Shown: in pieces, positions 1 through 6,583 of the stretch
How positions within the stretch are numbered: the first letter of the stretch is position 1
Layout of the letters: each line of letters opens with the position of its first letter
NCBI GenBank assembly: GCA_037443425.1
Contig: JBBIOI010000107.1
Span: 1 to 11,752, forward strand
From: JBBIOI01 sp037443425
GTDB taxonomy: Bacteria > Desulfobacterota > BSN033 > UBA1163
Length of the DNA stretch: 11,752 nt
Direction of reading: 5' to 3'
The notes under the pieces: model-generated
Seen by the model: only the letters and a program-made list of their open reading frames with translations
Told to the model about the DNA's origin: nothing
Database searches by the model: none
Position numbers and translations under genes: made by a program

Positions 1-46
1 ATTTAGACCTCCTAAAAAATTATTCAGTCTTGCGAGACTTGAATAA
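1..46 (-). promoter_or_regulatory. Leader hairpin and SD of a leftward gene beyond the edge
   Basis: Read on the minus strand, positions 46-20 form a stem of 11 base pairs (20-30 with 35-46) with a 4-nt loop (31-34) and a single bulged base at 39. Six T residues follow directly (19-14), then AGGAGG (13-8), which is 7 nt from the window edge. That is the right distance for a start codon just outside the window. The layout, hairpin plus U-tract immediately before an SD, resembles an attenuator in a short 5' leader. The stem has only four G-C pairs, so termination would be weak, and it may instead be a 5' stabilising stem-loop. The gene it would serve cannot be seen. Confidence 0.45.
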
Positions 47-58
47 GTTTAGTAATAT

Positions 59-87
59 CTTTTATCTTATTTTATTAAAATTGTCAA
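59..87 (-). promoter_or_regulatory. Candidate sigma-70-type promoter, leftward
   Basis: On the minus strand a perfect TTGACA (87-82) is followed after 17 nt by TAAAAG (64-59), which matches four of six bases of the TATAAT consensus. The predicted transcription start near position 52 lies just before the leader hairpin (46-20) and the AGGAGG at 13-8, so promoter, leader and SD are arranged coherently for a gene off the left edge. The surrounding DNA is very AT-rich, which makes chance matches to -10 boxes likely. The exact -35 and the downstream arrangement are the main support. Confidence 0.4.
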
Positions 88-138
88 AATTTTTAGGAAG
101 GGATCTTGAAAAGTCATGCGTTAATTAACCCCTCCATA

Positions 139-161
139 CCTCCCCTTAGGATAAGGGAAGG
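139..161. repeat. Inverted repeat / hairpin
   Basis: The arms CCTCCCCTT (139-147) and AAGGGAAGG (153-161) are complementary at eight of nine positions around the loop AGGAT. It is G/C-rich compared with its AT-rich surroundings. No T-run follows on the plus strand, so it is not an obvious rho-independent terminator. Its position next to the dispersed-repeat-like segment 161-185 suggests it belongs to that element. Confidence 0.5.
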
Positions 162-232
162 CAATGAGATTGTCACGCTTCGCTTAAAGTAGTATGTGTG
201 ATTCTGAAAAGACTGGGAATGTGGGCTTTAAA

Positions 233-268
233 ACCTATGAAAAGATTTTTAAATTGTTTTTCATAGGT
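233..268. repeat. Perfect 11-bp inverted repeat
   Basis: ACCTATGAAAA (233-243) is exactly matched by TTTTCATAGGT (258-268) across a 14-nt loop. It lies between the two dispersed-repeat-like half segments (161-185 and 313-326) and 172 nt before the decarboxylase start. It could be a structured part of a small non-autonomous repeat, a protein-binding dyad, or a leader hairpin. The sequence does not decide between these. Confidence 0.5.
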
Positions 269-439
269 CTGGTTTGCTCGAAATTACAATTTGGAAGATA
301 TTTCTTCGGGTTCACCTCGCAATGACTTTTTTGAGATTTCGTTTCTGTATACCGCAGGCATATAAATGTGTGTTACATTATCAATTTACAAAAAATGTCT
401 AATGTGTTAAAAAGAAGATCAAAATTTTAGGAGAATTTT

Positions 440-1387
440 ATGGAGAGAACATTAATTACTGGAGGAGCGGGATTTTTAGGCTCTCATCTTTGCGACTATT
501 TTATAAATCTTGGTCATGAAGTAATCTGTATGGATAACCTTATTAAAAAAGGAAATATTGATAATATAGCCCATCTTTTAGGTCATGAGAGATTTAAATT
601 TATAAAATATGATGTGACTGAATATCTTTATGTTGAGGGAAGACTTGATAATATCCTACACTTTGCATCACTTGCCAGTCCAAAAGATTATCTCGAATAT
701 CCTATACAGACTTTGAAGGTGGGTTCTTTGGGGACACATAAAGCGCTTGGATTAGCAAAAGAGAAGAAAGCAAGGTTTCTCCTTGCTTCTACATCAGAGG
801 TTTATGGAGATCCACTTGAGCACCCACAATCTGAATCTTATCCAGGAAATGTTGACCCTATAGCCCTTCGAGGGGTTTATGATGAGGCAAAGAGGTTTGC
901 CGAGGCTATTACCATGGCTTATCATAGAACCCATGGAGTAAATACAAGGATTGCCCGTATTTTTAATACATATGGTCCACGTATGAGAATAGATGATGGA
1001 AGGGTATTACCAACTTTTATGGTTCAGGCCTTAAAAGGTGAAGACATCACCATCTTTGGAGATGGATCTCAGACAAGAAGCTTTTGCTATGTTGATGATA
1101 TGATTGAAGGGATTGCAAAACTGCTTTATTCTGATGAAGTGACACCAATAAATTTAGGAAATCCTGAAGAGATTTCAATATTAGACTTTGCAAAAGAGAT
1201 CGTTGAACTTACTCGAAGTAAAAGTAAAATAATCTTTCTCCCTTTACCGCCAAATGACCCAAAAGTAAGAAGACCTGATATTACAAAGGCAAAAAAGATA
1301 CTTGGATGGGAGCCGAAAATTAGTAGGAATGAAGGGCTAAGAAGAACTCTAAAATATTTTCAGGAAATCCTATCAATTGATAATTAA
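440..1387 (+). CDS. UDP-glucuronate decarboxylase (UDP-xylose synthase), NAD-dependent SDR
   Basis: Predicted to convert UDP-glucuronate to UDP-xylose with a bound NAD+ in the cytoplasm, supplying sugars for surface polysaccharide. The 315-residue protein is an extended short-chain dehydrogenase/reductase. The NAD-binding GGAGFLG motif is at 8-14. The LLASTSEVYGDP stretch around 114-125 gives Thr118 and Glu120, and the active-site Tyr147-x-x-x-Lys151 sits in VYDEAKR. The later stretches RIFNTYGPRM, GDGSQTRSF and NLGNPEE are typical of the UDP-xylose synthase branch, so I prefer this over a generic UDP-glucose epimerase. An AGGAG (429-433) lies 6 nt before the ATG. It is the only plus-strand gene and converges on the operon across a 36-nt gap. 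It may belong to a capsule or LPS locus to the left. Exact substrate is inferred from family resemblance. Confidence 0.88.
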   Translation: MERTLITGGAGFLGSHLCDYFINLGHEVICMDNLIKKGNIDNIAHLLGHERFKFIKYDVTEYLYVEGRLDNILHFASLASPKDYLEYPIQTLKVGSLGTHKALGLAKEKKARFLLASTSEVYGDPLEHPQSESYPGNVDPIALRGVYDEAKRFAEAITMAYHRTHGVNTRIARIFNTYGPRMRIDDGRVLPTFMVQALKGEDITIFGDGSQTRSFCYVDDMIEGIAKLLYSDEVTPINLGNPEEISILDFAKEIVELTRSKSKIIFLPLPPNDPKVRRPDITKAKKILGWEPKISRNEGLRRTLKYFQEILSIDN

Positions 1388-1423
1388 ATATGAGATTTTT
1401 TATCCTTAGGGTATCAACTCATT

Positions 1424-2011
1424 TTAGAAACCTTCTAAATCTGAAGGAGTCAATATCCTAATATCTAAACGATCTTTTAATATTGATTTAGCAGTTTGAA
1501 CTCCTAATAGTATTTCTAAGACCTTTTCTTTCCCTTCTGCAAAAAAGACTTTAAGATTTTCAATCCATTCATTCCTATTAAGGGTTTGATCTCTATCTAA
1601 CCAATCTCCGACACCTTCGATGAGAACTTCAGCCAACTTCCCGCAATCCACATTATACTCCTCATCATAGGGAAGTGATAAACAGACATTTGAAACCCTC
1701 AACTTATTAATAGTGCTTAGGATATGTATTGAGATATCTCTTACTTTGAGATAGCTGTATTGTCTCAAATCTCCAAGCCCAAAAAGAAGAAGTAACCTTG
1801 GAAGTATCCTTCTTTGAGTAGGTATTAAAGTTACTTCTTTCCATTGACCAGTAATCTTTCTCTCTTTTAGAAGTCTTGATAGCCTGCCATTGAGTCTCCA
1901 GTCAATCAACCCTGCAGATCCTTTAAGAGGTCTTTCATCTGAAAAGAAACCAGATACCAAAAAATCACATTCCTGGAGATCTACTTTATTTGGGGAAACG
2001 ATGATTTCCAT
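1424..2011 (-). CDS. Stand-alone M17 leucyl aminopeptidase N-terminal-domain-like protein
   Basis: This 195-residue protein resembles the N-terminal, macro-like alpha/beta domain of M17 leucyl aminopeptidases (cytosol aminopeptidase family). Features include a DFLVSGFF strand near 16-23, the AGLIDWRLNGRLSRLL stretch at 33-48, and the PRLLLLFGLG strand-turn at 71-80. The C-terminal metallopeptidase domain is absent: there is no dizinc-binding motif, and only 36 nt separate its stop from the convergent decarboxylase gene. It therefore cannot be a peptidase on its own. In the hexameric enzyme this domain has structural and, in some members, DNA-binding roles, so a partner or regulatory role is possible but unproven. 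It is the last gene of the operon, starting 9 nt after nusB. No SD precedes the ATG, so translation probably depends on coupling to nusB. Confidence 0.68.
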   Translation of the reverse strand: MEIIVSPNKVDLQECDFLVSGFFSDERPLKGSAGLIDWRLNGRLSRLLKERKITGQWKEVTLIPTQRRILPRLLLLFGLGDLRQYSYLKVRDISIHILSTINKLRVSNVCLSLPYDEEYNVDCGKLAEVLIEGVGDWLDRDQTLNRNEWIENLKVFFAEGKEKVLEILLGVQTAKSILKDRLDIRILTPSDLEGF

Positions 2012-2020
2012 AAAGGGTTA

Positions 2021-2473
2021 TTATTGTGTACGATTATCTTCTCTAATTATATTTGGATTTAATGGTTTTTTTACAAATTCATTCTGTATTCGATCAAGGA
2101 TTCCGTTTATAAAAGCACCAGAATCTTCTGTCCCAAATTTTTTCCCTAAATCTATAGCTTCATTCAAGGTAACTTTTGGTGGGATATCTTCACAATAAAG
2201 AAGTTCAAAGACTGCTAAACGAAGGATATTCCTATCAACCACACTCATCCGATCAAGGCGCCAATTTTCGGAAAATCTTTCAATAATATTATCAATCTCC
2301 TGATAATGTTCACATACACCAAAGACTAATTTCTGTGTAAAATCATCGTATATATTATTTTTTAAAAAAAATTCTTTTGAATAATTTAATGCCTTAACCG
2401 GATCTTCTTTAGTAATATCTAACTGGAAAAGAATTTGGAGGGCAAACTCCCTCGATCTCCTCCTTTTCCCCAA
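2021..2473 (-). CDS. nusB: Transcription antitermination protein NusB
   Basis: NusB binds boxA RNA with NusE (ribosomal protein S10) and assists processive transcription of rRNA operons. The 150-residue protein shows the basic N-terminal RRRSREFALQILFQ helix, which contributes to RNA binding. It also has the conserved core DRNILRLAVFELLY (about 80-93) followed by VTLNEAIDLGKKFG (101-114) and the FINGILDRI helix near 121-129. Length is typical. The start is TTG, 3 nt after the ribH stop. AAGGG inside the end of ribH lies 7 nt before it, which supports this start and suggests coupling. Placement directly after ribH is a widespread bacterial arrangement. Confidence 0.95.
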   Translation of the reverse strand: MGKRRRSREFALQILFQLDITKEDPVKALNYSKEFFLKNNIYDDFTQKLVFGVCEHYQEIDNIIERFSENWRLDRMSVVDRNILRLAVFELLYCEDIPPKVTLNEAIDLGKKFGTEDSGAFINGILDRIQNEFVKKPLNPNIIREDNRTQ

Positions 2474-2476
2474 TTT

Positions 2477-2950
2477 TTAACCCTTCTTCAATTCTTTCGC
2501 AAGATTTGCCATCTCAATAGCAGTCATGGCTGCATCAAATCCTTTGTTTCCTACCTTTGTCCCTGCCCTTTCTATGGCTTGTTCAATATTATCTGTTATC
2601 AGAACACCAAATGAAATTGGTATCTCTTTTTCTAAGGAGAGGTGTGCAATCCCCTTTGTAACTTCAGTTGCAATATAAGCAAAATGGGGGGTTGCCCCTC
2701 TTATAACAGAACCAAGGCATATGATGGCATCATACTTTTTGCTCTCTGCCATCATTTTTGCAATCAGTGGAATCTCAAATGCACCCGGAACACGGACAAT
2801 GTCCCAATCATCCTCTTCTGCACCACTACGCCTGAGTGCATCAAGAGCTCCTTCAAGGAGTCGCTCTGTAATAAAATTATTGAATCGGCTTAAAACAATA
2901 CCAAATTTAAGTCCCTTTGCGATTAATTTACCTTCAAAGTTCTTCCCCAT
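2477..2950 (-). CDS. ribH: 6,7-dimethyl-8-ribityllumazine synthase
   Basis: This is the penultimate riboflavin step. It condenses 5-amino-6-ribitylamino-uracil (from the RibD branch) with 3,4-dihydroxy-2-butanone 4-phosphate (from RibB) to give lumazine, normally in an icosahedral or pentameric assembly. The 157-residue protein has the substrate-binding FGIVLSRFN strand (16-24), the VRVPGAFEIPL loop (52-62), and GSVIRGATPHFAYI (80-93) with the catalytic His89. The later stretch ISFGVLITDN and a C-terminal GNKGFDAAMTAIEM helix follow. An AGGAG placed 6 nt before the ATG confirms the start. The gap from ribBA is 31 nt. It supplies RibE, encoded two genes upstream. Confidence 0.96.
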   Translation of the reverse strand: MGKNFEGKLIAKGLKFGIVLSRFNNFITERLLEGALDALRRSGAEEDDWDIVRVPGAFEIPLIAKMMAESKKYDAIICLGSVIRGATPHFAYIATEVTKGIAHLSLEKEIPISFGVLITDNIEQAIERAGTKVGNKGFDAAMTAIEMANLAKELKKG

Positions 2951-2981
2951 CTTAAACTCCTTTCCTCATCCTAAATTCAAA

Positions 2982-4193
2982 CTACTCCCCTGTCTTAAGA
3001 GAAAGCAAATGACCCATCTTTTTGGCTTTTACCTTCAGGTATTCAAGATTCTCTTTATGAGGTTTTGTTTCAATAGGTACCCTTTCAACCACTTGGATGC
3101 CATATCCCTCCAATCCTTTAATCTTACGGGGATTATTTGTCATAAGTCTGATCTTTCTTACACCTAAATCCACCAAGATCTGGGCACCAACACCATAATC
3201 TCTCATATCTGCTTGAAATCCGAGTGCCTCATTAGCCTCAACAGTATCCTTTCCCATATCCTGAAGACTATATGCCTTAAGTTTATTTACAAGTCCAATC
3301 CCCCTTCCCTCCTGTCTCATGTAAAGGATAACACCCTTTCCTTCTCTCTCCACCATTGCCATAGCTTCATGCAGTTGGTCTTCACAATCACATCTTTTTG
3401 ATCCAAAAACATCCCCTGTCAGGCATTGTGAATGCACTCTAACAAGAATCGCTTCATCGGGCTTAATCTCTCCTTTTACAAGAGCAATATGGTGATATGG
3501 ATCAATATCATTTTCATAGGCAATTGCCGTAAATAATCCTCCATATTTTGTTGGTAATTTGGCCTGTGCAACTCTGCGAACCAGCCTTTCCATACTTAAT
3601 CTATATTTTATCAAATCAGCTATGGTAACAATTTTTAATCCATGTTTTTTTGCAAAGATCTGTAGATCAGGCATTCGAGCCATTGTCCCATCATCGTTCA
3701 TGATCTCACAGATGACACCAGCAGGTTTGAGCCCTGCAAGTCTGGCCAGGTCTACCGAACCTTCTGTCTGTCCTGCCCTAACCAAAACTCCTCCCTTACG
3801 GGCCTTAAGTGGAAATACATGTCCAGGAGAAACAAGGTCCTCTGGCTTACAATTATCATCTATTGCAGTAAGGATAGTCCTTGCCCTATCTGCAGCAGAA
3901 ATACCGGTCGTTACACCAACTCTTGCATCGATTGAAATTGTAAATGCGGTTTGAAACCTTGAGGTATTTTCAGAAACCATCATTGGAAGCCTGAGCTCAT
4001 TTATCCTTTCTTCAGTCAATGAGAGACAGATCAGACCTCTACCATATTTTGCCATAAAATTTATCGCCTCAGGTGTAACCTTCTCAGCAGCCATTGTAAG
4101 GTCACCCTCATTTTCGCGATCTTCATCGTCGACGAGTATCACCATCTTACCTTGTCTTATATCTTCTAATGCCTCAGGAATAGTGCTCACCAT
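2982..4193 (-). CDS. ribBA: Bifunctional DHBP synthase / GTP cyclohydrolase II
   Basis: This fusion makes both precursors of the pathway. The N-terminal RibB domain (about 1-200) converts ribulose 5-phosphate to 3,4-dihydroxy-2-butanone 4-phosphate plus formate. The C-terminal RibA domain (about 205-403) opens GTP to the diaminopyrimidine substrate of RibD. RibB hallmarks are the acidic metal site VDDEDRENEGD (21-31), TTGISAADRA (95-104) and SPGH with His125. RibA hallmarks are zinc ligands Cys257, Cys268 and Cys270 in SQCLTGDVFGSKRCDC, then YMRQEGRGIGL (291-301) and the NNPRKI turn. Both catalytic halves look intact and the 403-residue length is normal. GAGG lies 5 nt before the ATG, within the 7-nt gap after ribE, so the two genes are probably coupled. 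Confidence 0.97.
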   Translation of the reverse strand: MVSTIPEALEDIRQGKMVILVDDEDRENEGDLTMAAEKVTPEAINFMAKYGRGLICLSLTEERINELRLPMMVSENTSRFQTAFTISIDARVGVTTGISAADRARTILTAIDDNCKPEDLVSPGHVFPLKARKGGVLVRAGQTEGSVDLARLAGLKPAGVICEIMNDDGTMARMPDLQIFAKKHGLKIVTIADLIKYRLSMERLVRRVAQAKLPTKYGGLFTAIAYENDIDPYHHIALVKGEIKPDEAILVRVHSQCLTGDVFGSKRCDCEDQLHEAMAMVEREGKGVILYMRQEGRGIGLVNKLKAYSLQDMGKDTVEANEALGFQADMRDYGVGAQILVDLGVRKIRLMTNNPRKIKGLEGYGIQVVERVPIETKPHKENLEYLKVKAKKMGHLLSLKTGE

Positions 4194-4200
4194 ATAAACC

Positions 4201-4857
4201 TCACCCCTTTTCTATAAATCCATGTTCTTTTAAAAAGGAGATTGTCAATCCCTTCTTATTTTCATCCTTTATACTACTTAATATACTCTCAACATATTTT
4301 GCCAATATATCGGTTTCCAAATTAACTTTATCTCCAATGTCTTTATCTCCCAATGTCGTTTTCTGGATTGTAAAGGGTATGATAGCCAATCGAATCTCAT
4401 TTCCCTGAACCTCATTAACTGTGAGGCTTATTCCATCTATTGCAATTGCTCCTTTAGGTACCACATATTTTGTGAGTGACTCTGGTATCTTTATAATTAA
4501 ATTTAAAAATCTACCTTCCCATCTTTTATCTATTAAAATGCCAACTCCATCTATATGCCCAGTAACAATATGTCCTCCTAAACGATCTGAAAGTCTTAAT
4601 GCCCTTTCAAAATTAACTTTATCGCCTTCTTTTAAATCACCGAGCGCCGTTCTCTCAAGAGTTTCTGGAGATAGATCAAAACAGACTATCTTATCAATTT
4701 TTTCGGTAACAGTAAGACAAACTCCATCTATATTAATACTATCACCTGGCTGAACATCTGTCAAATCATATGGCAAATCGAGAAAGATCCTTTTTGAATC
4801 ACCCCTAAACTCAACCTTTGTAACCCTTGCTTTATCTTCTATTATACCTGTAAACAT
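4201..4857 (-). CDS. ribE: Riboflavin synthase, alpha subunit
   Basis: It dismutates two molecules of 6,7-dimethyl-8-ribityllumazine to riboflavin and the pyrimidine precursor, the final pathway step, normally as a trimer. The protein begins with the family's near-invariant MFTGIIE and shows its internal twofold repeat: GDSINIDGVCLTV (38-50) in the first barrel and GAIAIDGISLTV (136-147) in the second, with GHIVTGHIDGVG (95-106) between. Length is 218 residues. An in-frame GTG at 4872 would add five residues and overlap ribD, but AGGA lies 7 nt before the ATG at 4857 and the family starts at that Met, so I chose 4857. It starts 4 nt after the ribD stop. Some genomes call this gene ribC. Confidence 0.95.
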   Translation of the reverse strand: MFTGIIEDKARVTKVEFRGDSKRIFLDLPYDLTDVQPGDSINIDGVCLTVTEKIDKIVCFDLSPETLERTALGDLKEGDKVNFERALRLSDRLGGHIVTGHIDGVGILIDKRWEGRFLNLIIKIPESLTKYVVPKGAIAIDGISLTVNEVQGNEIRLAIIPFTIQKTTLGDKDIGDKVNLETDILAKYVESILSSIKDENKKGLTISFLKEHGFIEKG

Positions 4858-4861
4858 AAAA

Positions 4862-6070
4862 TTATCCTGCACTAAAATATCCTTCTATATAAATATCTTC
4901 TCCCATTCGTTTAAACTTTATGTCCTTAATTATTTTTGCTTCTTGTAGAGTCCTTACCCCATTACCGTTAAAAATCCCATAAGGTTGTTCATTCCCTATA
5001 ATTTTTGGAGATATAAATAGAATTATCTTGTCTATAAGACCTTCATCAAAAAAGGCACCATTAATTTTACTGCCTCCTTCCACCAAAAGTCTAACTATTT
5101 CCATCCTTCCCAATTCTGAAAGAAGCTCCCTAAGATCAACTCTCCCATCCTTAGATTTAATGCAAAGAATTTTAGCCCCTCTCTCCTTAATCTTATCTAT
5201 CTTATCTTTTGGTGCAAACTCTGTTGTTGCAATTATAGTCTTTTCAGGGTTTATCTTTAACACATTGGAATCCTCTGGGATTCTTAGCTTGCTATCAAGA
5301 ATTACTTTTAAAGGGTCTTTACCTCCCTTTATTCTTGCGGTAAGAAAAGGATTATCCTTAATTATAGTTCCTATTCCAACCAGTACTGCATCGACCTGAT
5401 CTCTAAGATGATGAACAAATTTTCTTGCCTTTTGGCCTGTTATCCATTTTGATTCTCCATCACTTGTGGCAATTTTGCCATCCAGTGTTGATGCAACCTT
5501 TAGGATAACAAATGGCTCTTTTTTGGTTATAAATTTAAAAAAGGCTTCGTTAATCTTTTTAGACTCCTCTTTAAGAACCCCTACTTTTACCTCTATACCT
5601 GCTTCTCTTAATCTTTTTATACCTTCACCTTTGACAAGCGGGTTAGGATCTTCAACCCCTATTACCACCTTTTTTATACCTGCCTCAATAATCGCCAAAA
5701 CACATGGAGGAGTTCTCCCATAGTGAGTACATGGCTCTAGATTTACATATAAGGTAGAATCTTTTGTATTATTCCCTGCCCTTTTTATACCTGCCTCAAT
5801 AATCGCCAAAACACATGGAGGAGTTCTCCCATAGTGAGTACATGGCTCTAGATTTACATATAAGGTAGAATCTTTTGTATTATTCCCTGCCCTTTTTATT
5901 GCCACAACCTCTGCATGGTCTTCTCCAGCCTTCTTATGATATCCTTCACCAATCACTTTGTTATCTTTTACAATAACTGCACCAACCATTGGATTCGGAG
6001 AAGTCCTTCCCCTTGCCTTACCTGCAAGGGAAATAGCCCTCCTCATCCATATTCTATCATCTATAACCAT
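4862..6070 (-). CDS. ribD: Bifunctional RibD deaminase/reductase carrying an internal 37-residue duplication
   Basis: RibD deaminates the pyrimidine produced by GTP cyclohydrolase II, then reduces its ribosyl side chain with NADPH. The N-terminal deaminase domain shows TSPNPMVGAVIV (23-34), His52-Ala-Glu54, and a PCTHYGRTPPC motif with Cys77 and Cys86. The reductase domain begins near 186 with VILKVASTLDGKIA and includes GESKWITG and LLVEGGS. The oddity is that residues 58-96 recur exactly as 95-133, giving a second PCTHYGRTPPC (Cys114, Cys123). The protein is therefore 402 residues instead of about 365. The first copy keeps the usual 25-residue spacing from His52 to the first Cys, so a zinc site could still form, with the second copy as an insertion before the KKVVIG strand. 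Activity is uncertain. It starts 6 nt after nrdR with only a weak SD. Confidence 0.93.
   Translation of the reverse strand: MVIDDRIWMRRAISLAGKARGRTSPNPMVGAVIVKDNKVIGEGYHKKAGEDHAEVVAIKRAGNNTKDSTLYVNLEPCTHYGRTPPCVLAIIEAGIKRAGNNTKDSTLYVNLEPCTHYGRTPPCVLAIIEAGIKKVVIGVEDPNPLVKGEGIKRLREAGIEVKVGVLKEESKKINEAFFKFITKKEPFVILKVASTLDGKIATSDGESKWITGQKARKFVHHLRDQVDAVLVGIGTIIKDNPFLTARIKGGKDPLKVILDSKLRIPEDSNVLKINPEKTIIATTEFAPKDKIDKIKERGAKILCIKSKDGRVDLRELLSELGRMEIVRLLVEGGSKINGAFFDEGLIDKIILFISPKIIGNEQPYGIFNGNGVRTLQEAKIIKDIKFKRMGEDIYIEGYFSAG
5671..5899. repeat. Perfect 111-bp in-frame tandem duplication inside ribD
   Basis: Positions 5671-5788 are identical to 5782-5899 at an offset of exactly 111 nt, with no mismatch in 118 compared positions. 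This equals two 111-bp units plus a trailing 7-nt TTTTTAT, which is present at 5671-5677, 5782-5788 and 5893-5899. The ancestral gene therefore probably had TTTTTAT on both sides of a 104-bp segment, and misaligned replication or recombination between the two copies doubled it. Because 111 is a multiple of three, the reading frame is kept. The lack of any divergence means either a very recent event or an assembly error. Confidence 0.95.
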
Positions 6071-6076
6071 ACTTTA

Positions 6077-6547
6077 TTATTTCTTTTTTTCTTCTTTGTT
6101 TCCAAGGAGCTCCTTAAGTTCGTCCATAAATTCATGTATGTCTTTGAACTGTCTATACACAGAGGCAAATCTAACATAAGCTACTGCATCCAATTTGTGA
6201 AGCTCTTGCATAACCTTCTCACCGATCTCAGAACTTTTAACCTCTCTTTCCCCCCTCTCTTGGAAATATGCCTCAATACGATTTACTATCTTTTCTATCA
6301 AATTTATACTTATCGGTCTCTTCTCACATGCCTTTTTTAAACCATTCAATATCTTAACCCTGTTGAAAGGCTCTCTCCTTCCATCCTTTTTAATCACGAG
6401 GGGAAGTGCCTCTTCAGCCCTTTCTGTTGTTGTAAATCTCTTATGACAATCAAGACATTCTCTTCTTCGCCTTATTGTCTCTTTGTCTCTTGCAATCCTT
6501 GAATCTACCACCTTGCTTTCTGGATAGTTACAAAAAGGACATTTCAT
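6077..6547 (-). CDS. nrdR: Transcriptional repressor NrdR
   Basis: NrdR represses ribonucleotide reductase genes in response to ATP/dATP bound in its ATP-cone domain. The 156-residue protein has an N-terminal zinc ribbon with Cys3-x-x-Cys6 and Cys31-x-x-Cys34 and the arginine-rich DNA-contacting stretch around 26-30 (RRRRE). The ATP-cone follows (about 49-139), beginning VIKKDGRREPFNR. The C-terminus is a charged, lysine-rich tail. It lies 36 nt after the dCMP deaminase gene and 6 nt before ribD. The nrdR-ribD pairing is very common in bacteria, and proximity to a dCMP deaminase fits a role in deoxynucleotide balance. The SD before its ATG is weak. I see no obvious NrdR-box pair within the window, so its targets are elsewhere. 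Confidence 0.96.
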   Translation of the reverse strand: MKCPFCNYPESKVVDSRIARDKETIRRRRECLDCHKRFTTTERAEEALPLVIKKDGRREPFNRVKILNGLKKACEKRPISINLIEKIVNRIEAYFQERGEREVKSSEIGEKVMQELHKLDAVAYVRFASVYRQFKDIHEFMDELKELLGNKEEKKK

Positions 6548-6583
6548 GAAATTTATATCTTTTTGATCTTAATTGAAAAAATC

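Larger units (their letters stand above)
88..439. other. Non-coding divergent intergenic region with inverted repeats
   Basis: No convincing gene lies here. It separates a leftward gene beyond the edge from the rightward decarboxylase gene. It contains a hairpin at 139-147/153-161 (nine positions, one mismatch, 5-nt loop) and a perfect 11-bp inverted repeat at 233-243/258-268 (14-nt loop). Two short segments, 161-185 (GCAATGAGATTGTCACGCTT and following bases) and 313-326 (CACCTCGCAATGAC), resemble halves of a dispersed-repeat type seen in many bacterial genomes. The promoter of the rightward gene should lie in 330-420. I see only weak candidates, such as TATAAA at 361-366 and TCTAAT at 398-403, without a good -35 box. 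Confidence 0.6.

Noticed and set aside
338..420. Promoter of the decarboxylase gene
   Set aside because: Several AT-rich -10-like hexamers (361-366, 398-403, 408-413) occur, but none has a good -35 at 16-18 bp, so I did not annotate one.
1388..1423. Possible bidirectional terminator between the convergent genes
   Set aside because: Only short imperfect stems can be drawn (ATGAG/CTCAT with a large interior, and TATCC/GGGTA), and no stem is followed by a proper T-run on either strand. Termination must occur here or inside the neighbours, but I cannot support a site.
1424..2011. M17-like gene as a frameshifted or truncated full-length aminopeptidase
   Set aside because: After its stop only 36 nt remain before an intact convergent gene, and no catalytic-domain residues appear in any nearby frame. 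It is a complete single-domain gene, not a broken one.
2721..3167. A 148-codon plus-strand open frame across ribH and the ribBA end
   Set aside because: It is antisense to two clear riboflavin genes and spans their boundary. The translation shows low-complexity Ser/Pro/Leu-rich sequence typical of shadow frames.
5915..6340. Plus-strand open frames opposite ribD and nrdR, one looking membrane-like
   Set aside because: The run of Phe and Ser codons comes from the lysine-rich tail of NrdR read backwards. There is no SD or conserved motif.
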